Source: Oehlia diaphana (taxonomy: Eukaryota > Glomeromycota > Glomeromycetes > Glomerales > Glomeraceae). From it: DNA of 64,000 nucleotides. The position numbers were made by a program, and so were the translations under genes. Below, in pieces: positions 49,892 to 62,056 of this stretch (within the stretch, counting starts at the first letter, position 1; each line of letters opens with the position of its first letter). Location of the stretch: NCBI GenBank assembly GCA_003833135.1, contig QZLH01000318.1, positions 1-64,000 on the forward strand, in the 5' to 3' direction. The notes under the pieces are model-generated. The model saw nothing but the letters and a program-made list of their open reading frames with translations, was not told the origin of the DNA and made no database searches.

Positions 49892-52800
49892 CTAAAAATC
49901 TGATCCATGGATTTTAAAAGTTTTAGCAAAATCCAGATGCCTCGATACCAATTTGTTTACCGGAGGTGACAAATTCATTGGCTTTAAGGTATTTTGTACT
50001 TTAGATAAACCTTCGGATCGAATTAACTTATTAATATTATAAGCAATAGCGGTTGGATACTGATTAAAAGCATAAAGAAATGAATAAGATGAATAAGATG
50101 ATTAATAAGACGCTTTAGATCGTTGAAATTTTCAAATTTACTTACAATTATCTCATGATACCATCGCTCGTAATAAACTGTTAATTTAACAACAGCTTGC
50201 AAAGCGCGTTGCACATCTCCTTCATCTGCATAAAATTCCAATAATCTTAACCATGCCTTCGCAGAGAATTTATGTTCAAGACAACGTTGATATGCCTCTT
50301 TTGCATCATCCTGTAAAATTATATCATTAAAAAATTCGGGTTATATTAAACGCTTAAGATATTTTGATTGCACAATGTAGAATAAATCTTACCTTGTGAT
50401 GCAATCGTGCAGCTAAATCTCCCAAAATTTCCCATTCTGTACCCGTTTTACGATAAGACATGTGATGAGCCTTATAATGAGAAACTTCAGAACGCCAAAC
50501 AGTATATACTCTTAAATCCTATTGAATAATATTTATTATTCAGTATTTCTTTAAATTTGACAAACAAAGTTGTGAAATCTTACCTCATATAATACCATAA
50601 AAAGATTATCAAGCCACCTAAAATATGTTATTAATATTTAATTTAAACATAATGATCAAAATTTTCAACCACCTCAATCTACTACAAACCTTTCGCACAA
50701 TCTTTTGTTATTGAATGAAAAAGAATAGTCTTTCTTCGATGTGTCCTAAATATGACCAGAGATAGGTTTAGGTATTAGCAACATTTTAATTATTGTAACT
50801 ATAACAACATATTGAGTACATGTTTAACACCTTAGATTGATCATCATTATGTGTACTTTGATTATCGCTCTTGTCCTCGTTAGCTGCTTGTAAAGGCTTT
50901 TCTAATTCAGGGCCTTTGAACTCTATTACTGAAGTAGTTTTAGATTTATTTGGATTGTCATCTAAATCAACTTCCTCCATATTTTCAGAATTAAGTGAAC
51001 GCCCATCTGCAATTTTCAAATTAGAGTTTTTCTTTTCATCGTTATCGTTCTCGTCTCGACCATTGGTCACTTCATGGTTTGATACAGCTTTTTCATCAGC
51101 ATTTTCCGATCCCTTTTCCTTCGTATTCTCCGAACCATCGCCATCTAAATCATCAGAAATAGAGATAGTTTGTACAGACTGTGATAAATCATTTACTCCA
51201 TTAGTTTTTGCGTTGGCAGCTTCCTCACTCTTAATTTCTTTTTCTTGAGGTGGTGAAGTATTGACTATTTTTTGGCTCTTCCTCTCTTCTTCTGCAGCTT
51301 TCTGCATACGATATTCTTCCTCCATCACAAAAACAGATGATCGACACTTTAAAAGCTCATCCCATCCTATTTTCGCTACCAACTTTGTCAACAATGAATA
51401 TGCCTTAGCAAATGTACCGCGAAGAGATGGTGCAGGAAGACGTAAAAGTGCAACATCCGCCTTCATTAAAATAAAAGGAAGAAATGTTAAAAATGATCCA
51501 AATTAATTTTCTTCGTAGCAATTTAATATTTTATACTTTAATTCATTACTTCATTATCACGACCATTATCTTCTTCAAGAAGTCCTGCATTAACAATATC
51601 TTGTTTGATTGGTAAATGTGTCTTTGCTGGTGATGGCATGCGATGCATATCTCTCTCATTGTAAGTAAACATTGGGCAAGAATTCAATGTCAACAAAGCC
51701 TTTAAAAAATCAAAAAGTAAAATTTCATTTAATATCGAATAAATTATGCAAATAGTAAATATATGTGTATGTATGTAATATATTACAGATTCATAATCTC
51801 CAATTTCAATGTAAACTTCCGTTAATTTTGCCCAGGTAACGAATTCCGAAGGTGCACAATTTACTGCTTGTTTTGCAAGTTTGAGTGCATAATCCGTTCT
51901 ACCCTAAAACGCGAATATCACGCTATTAGATAGTTTTAATTTTGATTCATATTAAAATATAAATAATACAAACCTTGCTCAACAGGAAATCCGCTTGAAC
52001 ATGCAAAAGTGCGTAACTCATCGAATTTTGTTTCAATGCACCATACAAAATGTTAACAGATTTGATTTCTTCATCTAAAATAAACACATATAAGCTAAAT
52101 GGTTTTTATCAGAATAAAATATTTCGAATTATATCTACCCATTCCAATATATGCCTGAGCCAACAATGATGCTACTTCAGGATCTCTAAGATACAGTAAA
52201 AAGGAATTAAGGATATGTATTGTTATTTAGGAACATAAATTATTTTACAACGCGTCCTTATTTTAAAGGATATATTTTTCAAATAAATTTACTGCTCGTT
52301 CATATCTAAAATTTTCACTAAAGTATTTCATAATTCCAGCAGTTAAATGATTGCTGACAACGGTGGCTACTTGTATTTCAGGATCAGAACCAAGTTGCCA
52401 TCCTAATAAAAGACAAATTTTTTCCCATCATTTACGTAGTCGTAAAATAAAATTTGATAATGACACCCTTCATAGTTTCTACCTTTAAAAAAAAGTTGTT
52501 CTGCCGCCTCCAAAAAATGAGCTTCAGCCTCAATATTAGGGATAGGATCCAATTTTCGAAAACCGGCCAATCGGTAATTGACATCGTCTGAATAAAGTAT
52601 GGAACGTAAAAGAGCAGAAATATAGGTTTCTTGCCAAATATCAGGAGTTGCTTCATGTCTATATCACAATTGAAAAAAAAAACATTGGAATATATAAACA
52701 GCATGGTTGGCTAGGTAAACATCGTAACGTACTTTTCACCACGTAAATCCATTACATAACTTTCCACACCACCAGGGATTTTGACTTCAACACGTACATC

Positions 52801-53523
52801 CACTCGTGAAAATGCATTAAAACAACTAAATAAAAAAGAATACATACACAAATTATTGATAATTGAAATAAAAATGAAAAAAAAATCGAAACATACCAGT
52901 ACACTCCAGAACGTATTCTCCAAGCAGACGATTTGGTAAACCAAGCATGGGTCTCTTCCTGAAGAAGAATTAAGAAGATTAGTTAGTTGCTTACAATTTG
53001 GTTTTCGTGATGACTGATCAATTAACACAATAATTACCAAAGCGTATGTCAATGAATTAAGATATGCTGCTAAAGTGGCAGAAGAAGAAGCATCAACTCC
53101 AGAAACATAGTGATATGAACCAACCTAATGAAATAATAAAATTATGATTAAGTAGGATGAATTTATAGAGATCACATATTAAACGATGCAAACAATTAAC
53201 CAGTTACAAAACTGATTGATAAACAACTTCAACATTTGTGTCTAACTCACCTCTTTTACACCAGGTTTTGCATTAGCCTTAGTAATATGACATAGGTCAG
53301 GGGGACCAAGTTCACGAAAAGAAGCTACAAAAATAATGGAATTCTATTTTTAGAAGCAATGTAAGAAAAAAAATCAAATGTTCAATTTTTTTAAAAACAA
53401 AGCCACTATTAAAAGATGTTTAACATAAAGTTTTTTGCAAGTACCTAAACTTTCGGTCCTGGCAACCAAAGACTCATCAAGTTGTGTTTCAAAGAACTCT
53501 GGGACATCTTTCAAAGTATCCAT
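49892..53523 (-). CDS. ChAPs family exomer protein (Chs5-Arf1-binding; Bch1/Bud7/Chs6)
   Basis: Seventeen exons (minus): 53523-53445, 53324-53251, 53124-53038, 52958-52897, 52825-52733, 52658-52483, 52402-52274, 52195-52139, 52074-51974, 51903-51787, 51699-51550, 51460-50831, 50745-50690, 50617-50584, 50518-50393, 50310-50146, 50059-49892, giving 767 aa. Family hallmarks: ASFRELGPPDLCHI, SGVDASSATLAAYLNSLTY, AWRIRSGVYCCFNAFSRVDV, TPDIWQETYISALLRSILYS, TPR-type helices (MSYALLHVQADFLLSKGRTD), SCPMFTYNERDMHRMPSPAK, and VWRSEVSHYKAHHMSYRKTGTEWE (cited in parts). A 150-aa acidic disordered insert sits in exon 12. ChAPs load cargo such as chitin synthase at the trans-Golgi with Chs5 and Arf1. Intron 7 lacks a usable GT and matches the U12 AT-AC consensus. 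Confidence 0.94.
52196..52273 (-). other. Candidate U12-type AT-AC intron in ChAPs gene (intron 7)
   Basis: Reading the minus strand, the 78-nt intron starts ATATCCTTT at 52273, ends TTTAC at 52196 and has TCCTTAAT (52213-52206), 11 nt before the end, as a branch site. All three match minor-spliceosome AT-AC introns. Splicing here gives NLFEKLYLRDPEVASLL in frame. A competing GT-AG choice (GTAAAT at about 52291 to AG at 52188) also keeps frame but deletes nine residues, VNLFEKLYL. Confidence 0.75.
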
Positions 53524-53911
53524 TTTTTATGGAATACCGATGAAGATTATTCTATCTTTGTTTTCACCCAAGAAGTCTTAATAGTCGGTGCGCATATCAA
53601 GCAAATCAATTAGTGAAAAAAAAGATCGACATTATGCATTTATAAATATATTTTGTGATCTATCGCCTAAAAGGAAAACTCTAAAACTAAAAAAAAAATT
53701 ACTTATAAAAAAGGTGTGGGTAGGCTGATCCCTAAGTAATTTCATCTAATATATTGAGTTGATTTATAAATTATTTTTCGAAGAATATTATTAGTTCATA
53801 ATTCAGCACGGTACATGATATATTTAGTTTTTAGATCTTAACATGCCACATCTTCGATTATTTTGATTTTGTTATAAAACCCTGAAATTTTCCCTTCGAA
53901 ATTTAACGACA
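53524..53911. promoter_or_regulatory. Divergent promoter, ChAPs / PYM
   Basis: 388 bp between start codons, AT-rich. No shared motif with the other divergent promoters was found. A pyrimidine/purine-poor stretch near 53690-53710 is not informative. Confidence 0.4.
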
Positions 53912-54523
53912 ATGTCTTCTTCCAAAGCAATTAGTAACCCTACACCTTCAGGAATCGTTACCATCGATAATAATGAACGTGTTATACCAGCAACGAGACG
54001 AGCAGATGGTACAGTGCGAAAAGAACGACGGGTACGGCCAGGTTTTGTACCTCAAGAAGACGTAGCTCGGTATAAAAATCCATGGGTGGAAGAAACAAAA
54101 CCACCACCGCCACCACCAAAACCTCAATTACCTAAAACAAAAACTCAAATAAAGAATGAAAAACGAAAACTTAAAAAAAAAGAAGAGCGAAATAATGAGA
54201 ATAATCTTGAAAGTATCAACAATGAGCATGAACGAGTAGTTGAAGAAGACTCATTAGGTCAATTACAAAGTAAAATATCTGAAATGTCAGTTAATGAAAG
54301 CAATGAGTTTCCTACTGCACCTACTGCTTCTATAACCATAGAACAATTAGAAAATACTACAAAGAAAATTAAAGTTCTTGAAAAGAAAATTAGACAAATG
54401 GAAAGAATTAAAGAAAAACAAGCACGTGGTGAAGCATTAAAATTAGAAGAAGAGGAGAAATTAAGTAAATTAGAGAGTATCCAAGAAGAATTGAGAAGAT
54501 TAAAACAAGGGGATGAGGAATAA
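53912..54523 (+). CDS. PYM (partner of Y14-Mago, exon-junction-complex recycling factor)
   Basis: Single exon, 203 aa. The N-terminal Mago-Y14-binding domain is clear: VIPATRRADGTVRKERRVRP then GFVPQEDVARYKNPWV. A Pro-rich linker (KPPPPPPKP), a Lys-rich region, an acidic region and a C-terminal helix (KIRQMERIKEKQARGEALK, EEEKLSKLESIQEELRRL) follow, as in animal PYM, where this end binds the 40S subunit. PYM strips exon junction complexes from translated mRNA. Its presence implies a working EJC, in keeping with the high intron density of the window. Confidence 0.93.
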   Translation: MSSSKAISNPTPSGIVTIDNNERVIPATRRADGTVRKERRVRPGFVPQEDVARYKNPWVEETKPPPPPPKPQLPKTKTQIKNEKRKLKKKEERNNENNLESINNEHERVVEEDSLGQLQSKISEMSVNESNEFPTAPTASITIEQLENTTKKIKVLEKKIRQMERIKEKQARGEALKLEEEEKLSKLESIQEELRRLKQGDEE

Positions 54524-57500
54524 GTAAGTAATTTGTTATTTGCAACAGAAAGTTATATGGAATAATAATCCTGATTACTGGATGAACTAAATTTTAAATA
54601 ATTACAATTTTTTACAATAAAAAAATCATCTATCTTTATTTATAAAATCGAATAATTATTTAACATATTTTTTAAATGGTATAATATAAAAAAAGCTAAA
54701 GATTTTGCGATTTGATATATACAAGATATAAAATTGTAATATATTTATATTTATATGCATCTTTCCCAGCGACTGAAATTTTATTTACTATTCCACGAGT
54801 ATATTGCTAAATATCACCGCTGATGATTGTCATCTTACCAGAATTAGGATAGAATTTTGGGCAGAATTAAAAAATATCATGAAGCTTCGCCCGCTAATGC
54901 TGGTGCGGTGGTGATTACCGAGTAACTACCTTTTAAATAATTTTAAAAGAAAAAATATCTGAATTACTATATAATAATAATAATAATAACATAATTTTTG
55001 GAGATAAAGTAAAAATGGAATTACAACTAATTCTCAATTCTCAAAAAGGAAATATTAACAGTATAAAGAAAATATAAATCAGAAACAAATTACTGCTAAT
55101 GAAAATAACTTATTAAAAAAGCATAAACTGCAGAAAGATAATAACATTTTATAATAAGACTAAAAAAACTTAAAAAAAATAAAGCAAATTATCAGTTATA
55201 TATTTATAAATGATAAAATTAACATTTATTATAAAATATTAATATTATTCCTTAAACAATAATAGATAAGATATTGCAGGTAAATTTGCCTGCAATTTTA
55301 CTGAAAATTCAGTTCTTATCTAATTTTATAAAAAATGAAGTTATTCTAATAAAAATTTTTTTTGCAAAAAGCTTAAATCATAATTTATATGACAACAATT
55401 ATTATTTATTAATTTCATATTATAAGATTGTAAATTTACTATTGGTCAAAAGTTGTATTTTTTAAATGAAAAATTTTGAAAAATTTTGCATCCAACTTTA
55501 ACGATCTCATTGGAATTTGATTATGGCTATAGTAAAACTTAATAGAATATGTAGATTTTGCTATAAAGAACAACTTATTATTATTATAAATTTTAATATT
55601 TAGAAGTGACAATTTAACTTTACATAAACCTCTAAAAAAAAAAATTATTTTTGTAAACTTAAAAAAATGCATAAAGTTAAATTTTATCATCTCTATTTTG
55701 TTCATTAGGATTTGAAGTTTCATAATAAAAATAAATAAATATATTAAAATACTTTGTAAAAGCAGAATATTATGGTAAAGAAAATTAATTTATTATATAA
55801 AAATTCTGATGTTATTTTTTTAAAATTAATTTGTATTTAATTTTAGTAATTAGCATATATTAAACCATATAATTGATACTAAGAATAAACAAAGTTTATG
55901 TTTAAATATAATTTATTTTATAAAATTGCAGGCAAATTTGCTTGCATTACCATTTAACAAATATTTTTTGTATAAAATTTTTATGCTTAGAATTCCAAAT
56001 ATCTTTTATTTAATTCAATAAATACATATAATCAAATTTTTAATTTATAATAACTTAGCTAATATCAGTATTAGAAATGCAATTTTACTATCATTAGATT
56101 CCTCTCATTAAGATAAATCCAATAATATAAAATTCATTAAAATCTAATTAGTAAATTATTTAAAAACAGGGGTATGTAAAATAAAACGATTTGAAAAAAT
56201 ACTTATAAAATAAGCAACCTTTAATAATTTTATATAACCAATAAGTAACTTTTACAACTAATCTATTTATATATTATTTGAAATTCTCTTTTATTAAGTA
56301 ATATAAAGCAATATAAATCTACACATTTTACTAACAAATTATATTTAATTAATTATTAGTAATAAAATAAATAACTAATTAGATTGCCCTATGAAAAATA
56401 TTTTTACCAAAATATATTTAGAAGAATAGACTTAAAATTTTATTTTATACTTAAAATATACTAAAATAAGCAAAAATTAAATATGATTTAAGTATAATTT
56501 AATATAATAATATTCTTATTTTAAATATTCTTAAAATATACTAAAATAAGCAAAATTTAAATGTAAATTAAATATATTTTATGTATAGTATATATAGTAT
56601 AAATTTAATTCAAATTTTGCAAAAATTCAATTTTCAATATATTTTAAATATAAAATAAGAATATTGAATATATTTTAAAAAAGATTAAATATACTTTAAA
56701 TATATTTTAAATAAAATTTTTTTTTATAGAAAGAATTTGAACTTTTACTTATATAACTCAAATTGACTTAAGTTGAATTCACACTCAAATTAAAAATTTC
56801 TTGATTCAAGTCAACTGGAATTACATAATTAATAGTGTTAGCTATATCTTATTTATAATTTCTATTAATTAAAGATGAGTTCACAAATAATTTTTCAAAT
56901 TTGCAATATTGCAGATTTTAAAGTCAAATTGTGATCAGTAAACTGCAATTCCATAATTGACGTTTTTAAATAATAATAAAAAGTAAACCATTTTTCAGGA
57001 TCTTTTAAAATTATTTAAAAAATTTATTTATTTATTAGAAATAATACTAGTACAAAGTTTGTCTTATATACAAACTGATAAAATGTTATGATTACGCTAT
57101 TTCTTAAAAAATAAATAATTTTATCCATTTTTTTAAAATAAGTCTCACTACATCTAAATTCTGATCATTCTTCTAAAAATCTTAAGAAAAAAAAAATAAA
57201 TTATTAAATTTATTAAAAAAAAATAATAAAATCTCTCTAGTCCTTCTTTATCTTAATTTTATGGAAACTTCATAAAATTACAAAAAAGAAAAAATAAATA
57301 AATAAAAATAACAAAAAATTTTCCAATTTCTAAATTTCAAAAATCTAATTATATTTTTTGTCTAACAACTTTATAAAAAAAAAATAATAAAGTTAATTAG
57401 ATTTATTAAAAAAAAAATAATGAACTTACTCTATTAAAAAATAAACTTTAAAAAGAATTAATGAAAATTCTATTTCAACCTTCTTTTACCTCAATTTTAA

Positions 57501-57793
57501 AAGCTTGATTATATTTTATGTCTAGCAACTCTACAAAAATGAAAAAAAAATTTATTAAAAAAAATAAACTTATTACAAAAACTCCATCTTAGCCCTTTTT
57601 TACCTCAATGTCAAAAAATTTTACAAAAACAAATAAAAAATAAATAAATTAAAAAAAATTTAAAAATAACTTCCTTTTTATTTTCTCCTTACCTCCATTT
57701 CAAAAAGTATTTCAAAAAGTCTAATTTTATATGAAATTCAATAAAAAAAAAAATAAAGAGATTATCATATTATCTGACAATCTAATTTTCAGT
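54524..57793. other. Long AT-rich intergenic region without genes
   Basis: More than 3 kb with only short, chance-like frames. Two near-palindromic 18-mers (GCAGGTAAATTTGCCTGC at 55276-55293 and GCAGGCAAATTTGCTTGC at 55928-55945) are 635 bp apart. 56380-56720 is a run of diverged TTTAAATATA / ACTTAAAATATACTAAAATAAGC repeats. 57170-57730 holds several imperfect copies of a unit containing CAATTT(C)AAAA-AAAAAATTTATTAAAA with TCTAATTATATTTTTTGTCTA. A GC-richer island (54770-54930) is unlike its surroundings but has no frame. Confidence 0.5.
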
Positions 57794-57901
57794 TTGTCCA
57801 CAAATATTCTACAAATCTGCAAATGGCCACTAGTACTGCAATTTAATTGCAGTACTAGCGACCATTTGCAGATTTGCAAAATATTGCAGATTTGTGGACA
57901 A
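57794..57901. repeat. Long near-perfect palindrome (hairpin)
   Basis: Arms of 50 and 57 bases meet at 57844 with a one-base centre. Inner 25 bp (GCAAATGGCCACTAGTACTG against GCAAATGGTCGCTAGTACTG) differ at two positions. The outer ends TTGTCCACAAAT are identical, with a small insertion in the right arm. TGCAGATTTG-type words recur in and around it (57880-57935, 56905-56925). It could be a fold-back element, a cruciform, or an inverted-duplication transcript that forms dsRNA. Confidence 0.85.
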
Positions 57902-58004
57902 TTACAGATTGCAGAATCGCAGATATTTAACTTTTAAAAGCTGAAATGTTCTGCAATATCACAAATCACAATTATTCTGCAATTGCCTTATTTTTTAAGA
58001 GTTC

Positions 58005-58158
58005 AAAAAATCATTTTTTGTAAATACTTCAACGTCCAGTAGTCCAATTTTGATAAATATTTTTTTAAATTATAGAGCTAAATGAGAGTTATAAAATAAA
58101 AAAAGTTTATTAATATTGAATTACTGGATGTTAAAATATTTATAAAAAACAATTTTTT
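58005..58158. mobile_element. Short inverted-repeat element (MITE-like), imperfect
   Basis: Left arm 58005-58045 (AAAAAATCATTTTTTGTAAA ... CGTCCAGTAGTCC) and right arm 58118-58158 (complement of ATCCAGTAATTC-type sequence) pair over about 40 bp with around eight differences, separated by 72 bp. No coding capacity and no clear target duplication. Confidence 0.5.
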
Positions 58159-58558
58159 AAATTTTATTAAAAAGTGGTATTTTTGGCCAAAAGTTAATTA
58201 TAACCTTTATATTAGATATCTGAGATTCTATACTTGCCAAAACTATTTTTTCAAATTTTAGTTTAGTCAAAATTTAATTTGAAACTAGTATCTGAAATTC
58301 AAATTTTAAATCATATGTAAAATGCGCACATTATTTGAAATTTTTATGTGTACAATTTCTAAATAATGTGCAAAAAGTGTTTTTTTGTGCATAATTCATT
58401 TTCCAATAGACAACACTTAAAATTTAAAACTTTTTTATAAAAAATACTTGAAATTGTAAAAACCTTTATTATATTATAAATTTATAAAAATACCAATAAA
58501 ACACCATTATTCTTACATTATAAGATAAAAAATTTAAATATTATTAGTATTTACTTGT

Positions 58559-58872
58559 CATACATGTTTATTTTTCCATTGATTAAATGCTTTATTCCAA
58601 TTAAAATTTTTAATATTATCAGATGCATTTAGAAGTATCATTAAATGCATATTTAACGTCTAAACATTTAACTTATTATGTAATTTAGTTTTTGTTAACT
58701 TATATTGAAAAAACATTCTTTCTACATTTGCATTAGAAAGTGGTACTAATAGAATAATATTTTTAAATTGAGGATGAATACTCCAAATATGATGCCATCC
58801 TTCAATTATATTATAATTTCTCATCGATTTCATGATGTGTTTAACCATCTGCCATTTCTTTCTACATTCCAA
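58559..58872 (-). pseudogene. hAT transposase C-terminal fragment
   Basis: The minus frame 58872-58660 encodes HPQFKNIILLVPLSNANVER then MFFQYKLTKTKLHNKL, the hAT dimerisation signature (SNANVERMF). After a stop at 58660 the protein-like text continues in another frame (LNASDNIKNFNWNKAFNQW to a TGA at 58559), showing a frameshift. Upstream domains are absent. The fragment is related to, but distinct from, the hAT copy at the left end of the window. Confidence 0.75.
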
Positions 58873-59742
58873 ACTGTTAATTAACGGCTAAACTAGAGGT
58901 AGGCTCTGGTGAAAAATGTCAATCCAGTCATCCATCTTCTCCAGTATCGCCACAAAATTTTTCCACCCCCACGTGACCTTAGAAATTTGTCACTGGCGTC
59001 ACACCTTTCCTGTTTTCCATTTTTACTATGTATTCCAGGGACTTAGATTTTTTTCAGTGTGTAAAATCCTATTTGTCACTCCTTATTTGTCATATGCTTA
59101 ATTTCTTAATGCCAGCTGAGACGTATAATGCCGGCCAAAAATCACATGGGATGTAAATTTTTTGTAGTGTTACTGGGGTAAATCGGTCATCCAGTCAAAT
59201 CACATGATTTTTGACGATTGTTTCCTTTTTTGAGTCAAATGTTATACAGATTTCCAAAAGAGGTATTTCCATTTTTAGAAAAAATAATTTTTTGACAAGT
59301 GGGTATCACCTAAAATGGAAATGATTAGCATATCAGTGATTGATATTACGTGATCAGATGAAATGACGGATTGAACTAGGGATGTTAATTTGCTAAACCG
59401 CAAATATATCGTTTTTGATTAAGGAGGTGATGTTTTTTGATTATAGAAGTTAGATGTACAAACTATTATATCATTTTTGATTATTGACTATCGTTTTTGA
59501 TTATTAAAAAAAAATATATTATTTTTGATTATTCAATAGTATCACATTTTATTGTCCAGAGCGTAGTGAAGAACTATTTATTGTACAGAACTAGATAAAT
59601 TTGTAGTACCAGTTTAACCCATGTATTTTTTCCTTCCTTCCACCTACATCACTATAATTTAGCCCTGCTTATTTCCTTTTATGTTTTGTATCACATTTTT
59701 TTGTAATGTTTTATTTTTAGCAACCCATTTTGTAACACTTTG
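58873..59742. other. Non-coding segment with short direct repeats
   Basis: 58890-59360 is GC-richer than its surroundings and contains CATCCAGTCAAATCAC-like words near both ends (58921 and 59192), with no frame. 59407-59535 holds five imperfect copies of a motif like TATCGTTTTTGATTATT. The remainder is T-rich. Confidence 0.5.
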
Positions 59743-59828
59743 TCACATTTTTTTGTAACACTTTATTGAGAGAATTTTTTATCAATCACATTTTTGTAAC
59801 ACTTTATTGAGAAAATTTTTTTTATCAA
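59743..59828. repeat. Two tandem 43-bp units
   Basis: 59743-59785 and 59786-59828 are near-identical copies beginning TCACATTTTT and including TGTAACACTTTATTGAGA, ending in ATCAA. They overlap the 3' end of the broken Helitron helicase frame. Confidence 0.75.
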
Positions 59829-59989
59829 AAACAAAAAAATAATTTTAAACCGTGATTTCCATCTTAAGTAGCTTTCTTCTGCTGCTATTCGTTCTTTTAA
59901 TCTTATGCAACTTTTTATATTTTGAAGTCTGTTAAAAGTAAAGTGTTTGAAAAGAATGTCATTAAGAGAACAAATGTGAAAAATCGCTA

Positions 59990-61650
59990 CAAATGATAAA
60001 CCAGCTGCAAATTCCTTCCTGCCGAGATTTATAACTGCTTTAGTTAAAGTCAGACCTTGCGATTTATGAACTGTAATAGCCCACGCAAAAGAAAGTAGAA
60101 TTTGCAGGCGAGAACAAGTTTCAGATTTACCTTCCCACATACGCTGTATCAGAACAATAGGTACAACTGGAATTCCTTCTATGTTCGTTAGAGTTGGGCC
60201 ATCATACTTGTCAAATGAACCAGAATAACGGTTGGTAAAGAAGTGTGTTCAGCTTTCTCCTTATATAATATATCTGTTATTGTTCCTATTGCACCATTTA
60301 CAAGACCAGCACCAACCCAAAGATTCGCAGTGAGCATAATACGTGTATTTCTGGCTAATAATAATTCGGATTCAAGTCCCTTTACTGTCTCCAAATCAGC
60401 TTTTGAAGCTTCAGGGCCGCCTGTATAAATTGCACGAATTTTGGCAATAGGTTGGTTTAATGATCGAAGCTTCTCTAGATTAATTCTATCGACTTCTTCC
60501 CATGTTGGAATAATATTAATTGCATTTAAAAAAGTTTGTTATTCTGATTCAGTAAGATTTTTGGAAACTCGTGTCATTAATAATTCCCAATCAGATTGTG
60601 TAGATTCTCCATCACGCATGCGAGTTAGAAGATCTCTAAATTTATGTTGTCTATCTGAGTTACCACTTTATCATTGCACGGCTACAAGTTTATAAATTTT
60701 TCGAAATTAGCTATAGGCTTTGCGTCCATCCTCAGATAAGTTATTTGATAAATGAAGATCCTTTGAATACATGGAAAGATCACATACTGAAGGAAGCTGT
60801 CCAAAATCACTGAAAAGGATTAAAGAGCGGCCACCAAAGGGAATATTGAAACATTCCGGAAATGCTTGATGCAGCCACAAATCGATTAGAGCGAGGAATC
60901 GATGTTCTACCATACTCATTTCATCAATGATAAAATAGTGTGTATCTTTTAGTTTATTTTGGAGTTTCCTCAAAGATTCACCTACAAGTTCATATGTTGT
61001 ACCAGTTATTGGAATTGAGAGTGCCGAATGGATTGTGCTGCCTTGAATATTGAATGCTGCAACTTCCGTTAGAGTGAGTACAATGGTGGCCTGTTGCAGT
61101 CTTTCCCAAATGGCATTAATGAGGTAAGATTTGCCAGTTCTAGCAGTACCCATAACAATAATTTGTAAAGCTTCCATAGATTGATTTGAGGTTACTGCAA
61201 TATAATGTGATTCTATTCTTTCAAATATTAATTTTTGTTTTTCGTTTAAGGTTTCATAGTTAATATTTGCCGAGTTTTTTCTAACTTGATTAACGTCGCT
61301 ATCATTAATTGCCCGTTGAATAAAGCTTTCTGCCTCTTCCATTTCAGGATATCGTAACTGACTTTCATTGACCCAATCATGATTAATATTAATATCATGG
61401 ACATCAAAATCAGCTGAATTATGTGCCTGTCTTTCTGGCATCATCTTGGATAATACCATCCAGTCAAATCGAGGTTCATATAGTTCTTGAGTAATTTCTT
61501 CTTTCTCGTCTTCAGAACCATCAGTTTTTTCAAGATTATCCACAGCAGGTCCTATCAAATCGGCAGGATTAGCATTAATCTCTGAAAGATGTTCGTTATA
61601 CAGATCTATCCATGAACAAATATTATTCTGTGTGAGACTAAAAAGATCCT
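59990..61650 (-). pseudogene. PIF1-like helicase part of the Helitron, broken
   Basis: From about 61650 the frame reads SWIDLYNEHLSEINANPADL and then the ATPase core: Walker A VMGTARTGKSYLI (a canonical PIF1 has G in place of R), Walker B YFIIDEMSMVEHR, and GGRSLILFSDFGQLPSV. Stops follow at about 60704 (TAG) and near 60662, and again near 60538. The text resumes as ARNTRIMLTANLWVGAGLVN (60394-60188) and, in another frame, AWAITVHKSQGLTLTKAV and GRKEFAAGLSFVA (60140-59990). All PIF1/RecD motifs are visible but not in one frame. It would unwind DNA during rolling-circle transposition. Confidence 0.85.
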
Positions 61651-62056
61651 TATAATGAACATATAAAAGAACTTTTATTCAACAAAACTCTTCCCATTGA
61701 GGACCATTACGAATTGGAGATAAGCGCGGTCAGACACGTATGATATTTTTTTTATCGCATTTTACCCACTTGTTTTTAACTAGCTTGTATTACGAGTACA
61801 ATCTAAACAATGAAATTTCATTAAATTCAATAGGCCGATTGCAATATCTTTGCAGAAGTGAGAAATCAGTTTTTTTAACTCCACAATTCTCACTATTTGT
61901 GTTATTATCATTATTACGAAACATGCGATTTGCCTCTTTGTTAAGATTTAGGCAAATAAAATTTCAGCTACTATGATAAAGCGGTATTTGAAAGAGGAGA
62001 TGGCAGGTTTCTTGGGACGAAAAATCACGTTCTCCTACTGTGTGAATAAGTAACTT

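Noticed and set aside
59743..59828. Tandem 43-bp units taken as the Helitron 3' hairpin
   Set aside because: They are direct, not inverted, repeats and overlap the helicase frame, so they do not define the terminus.
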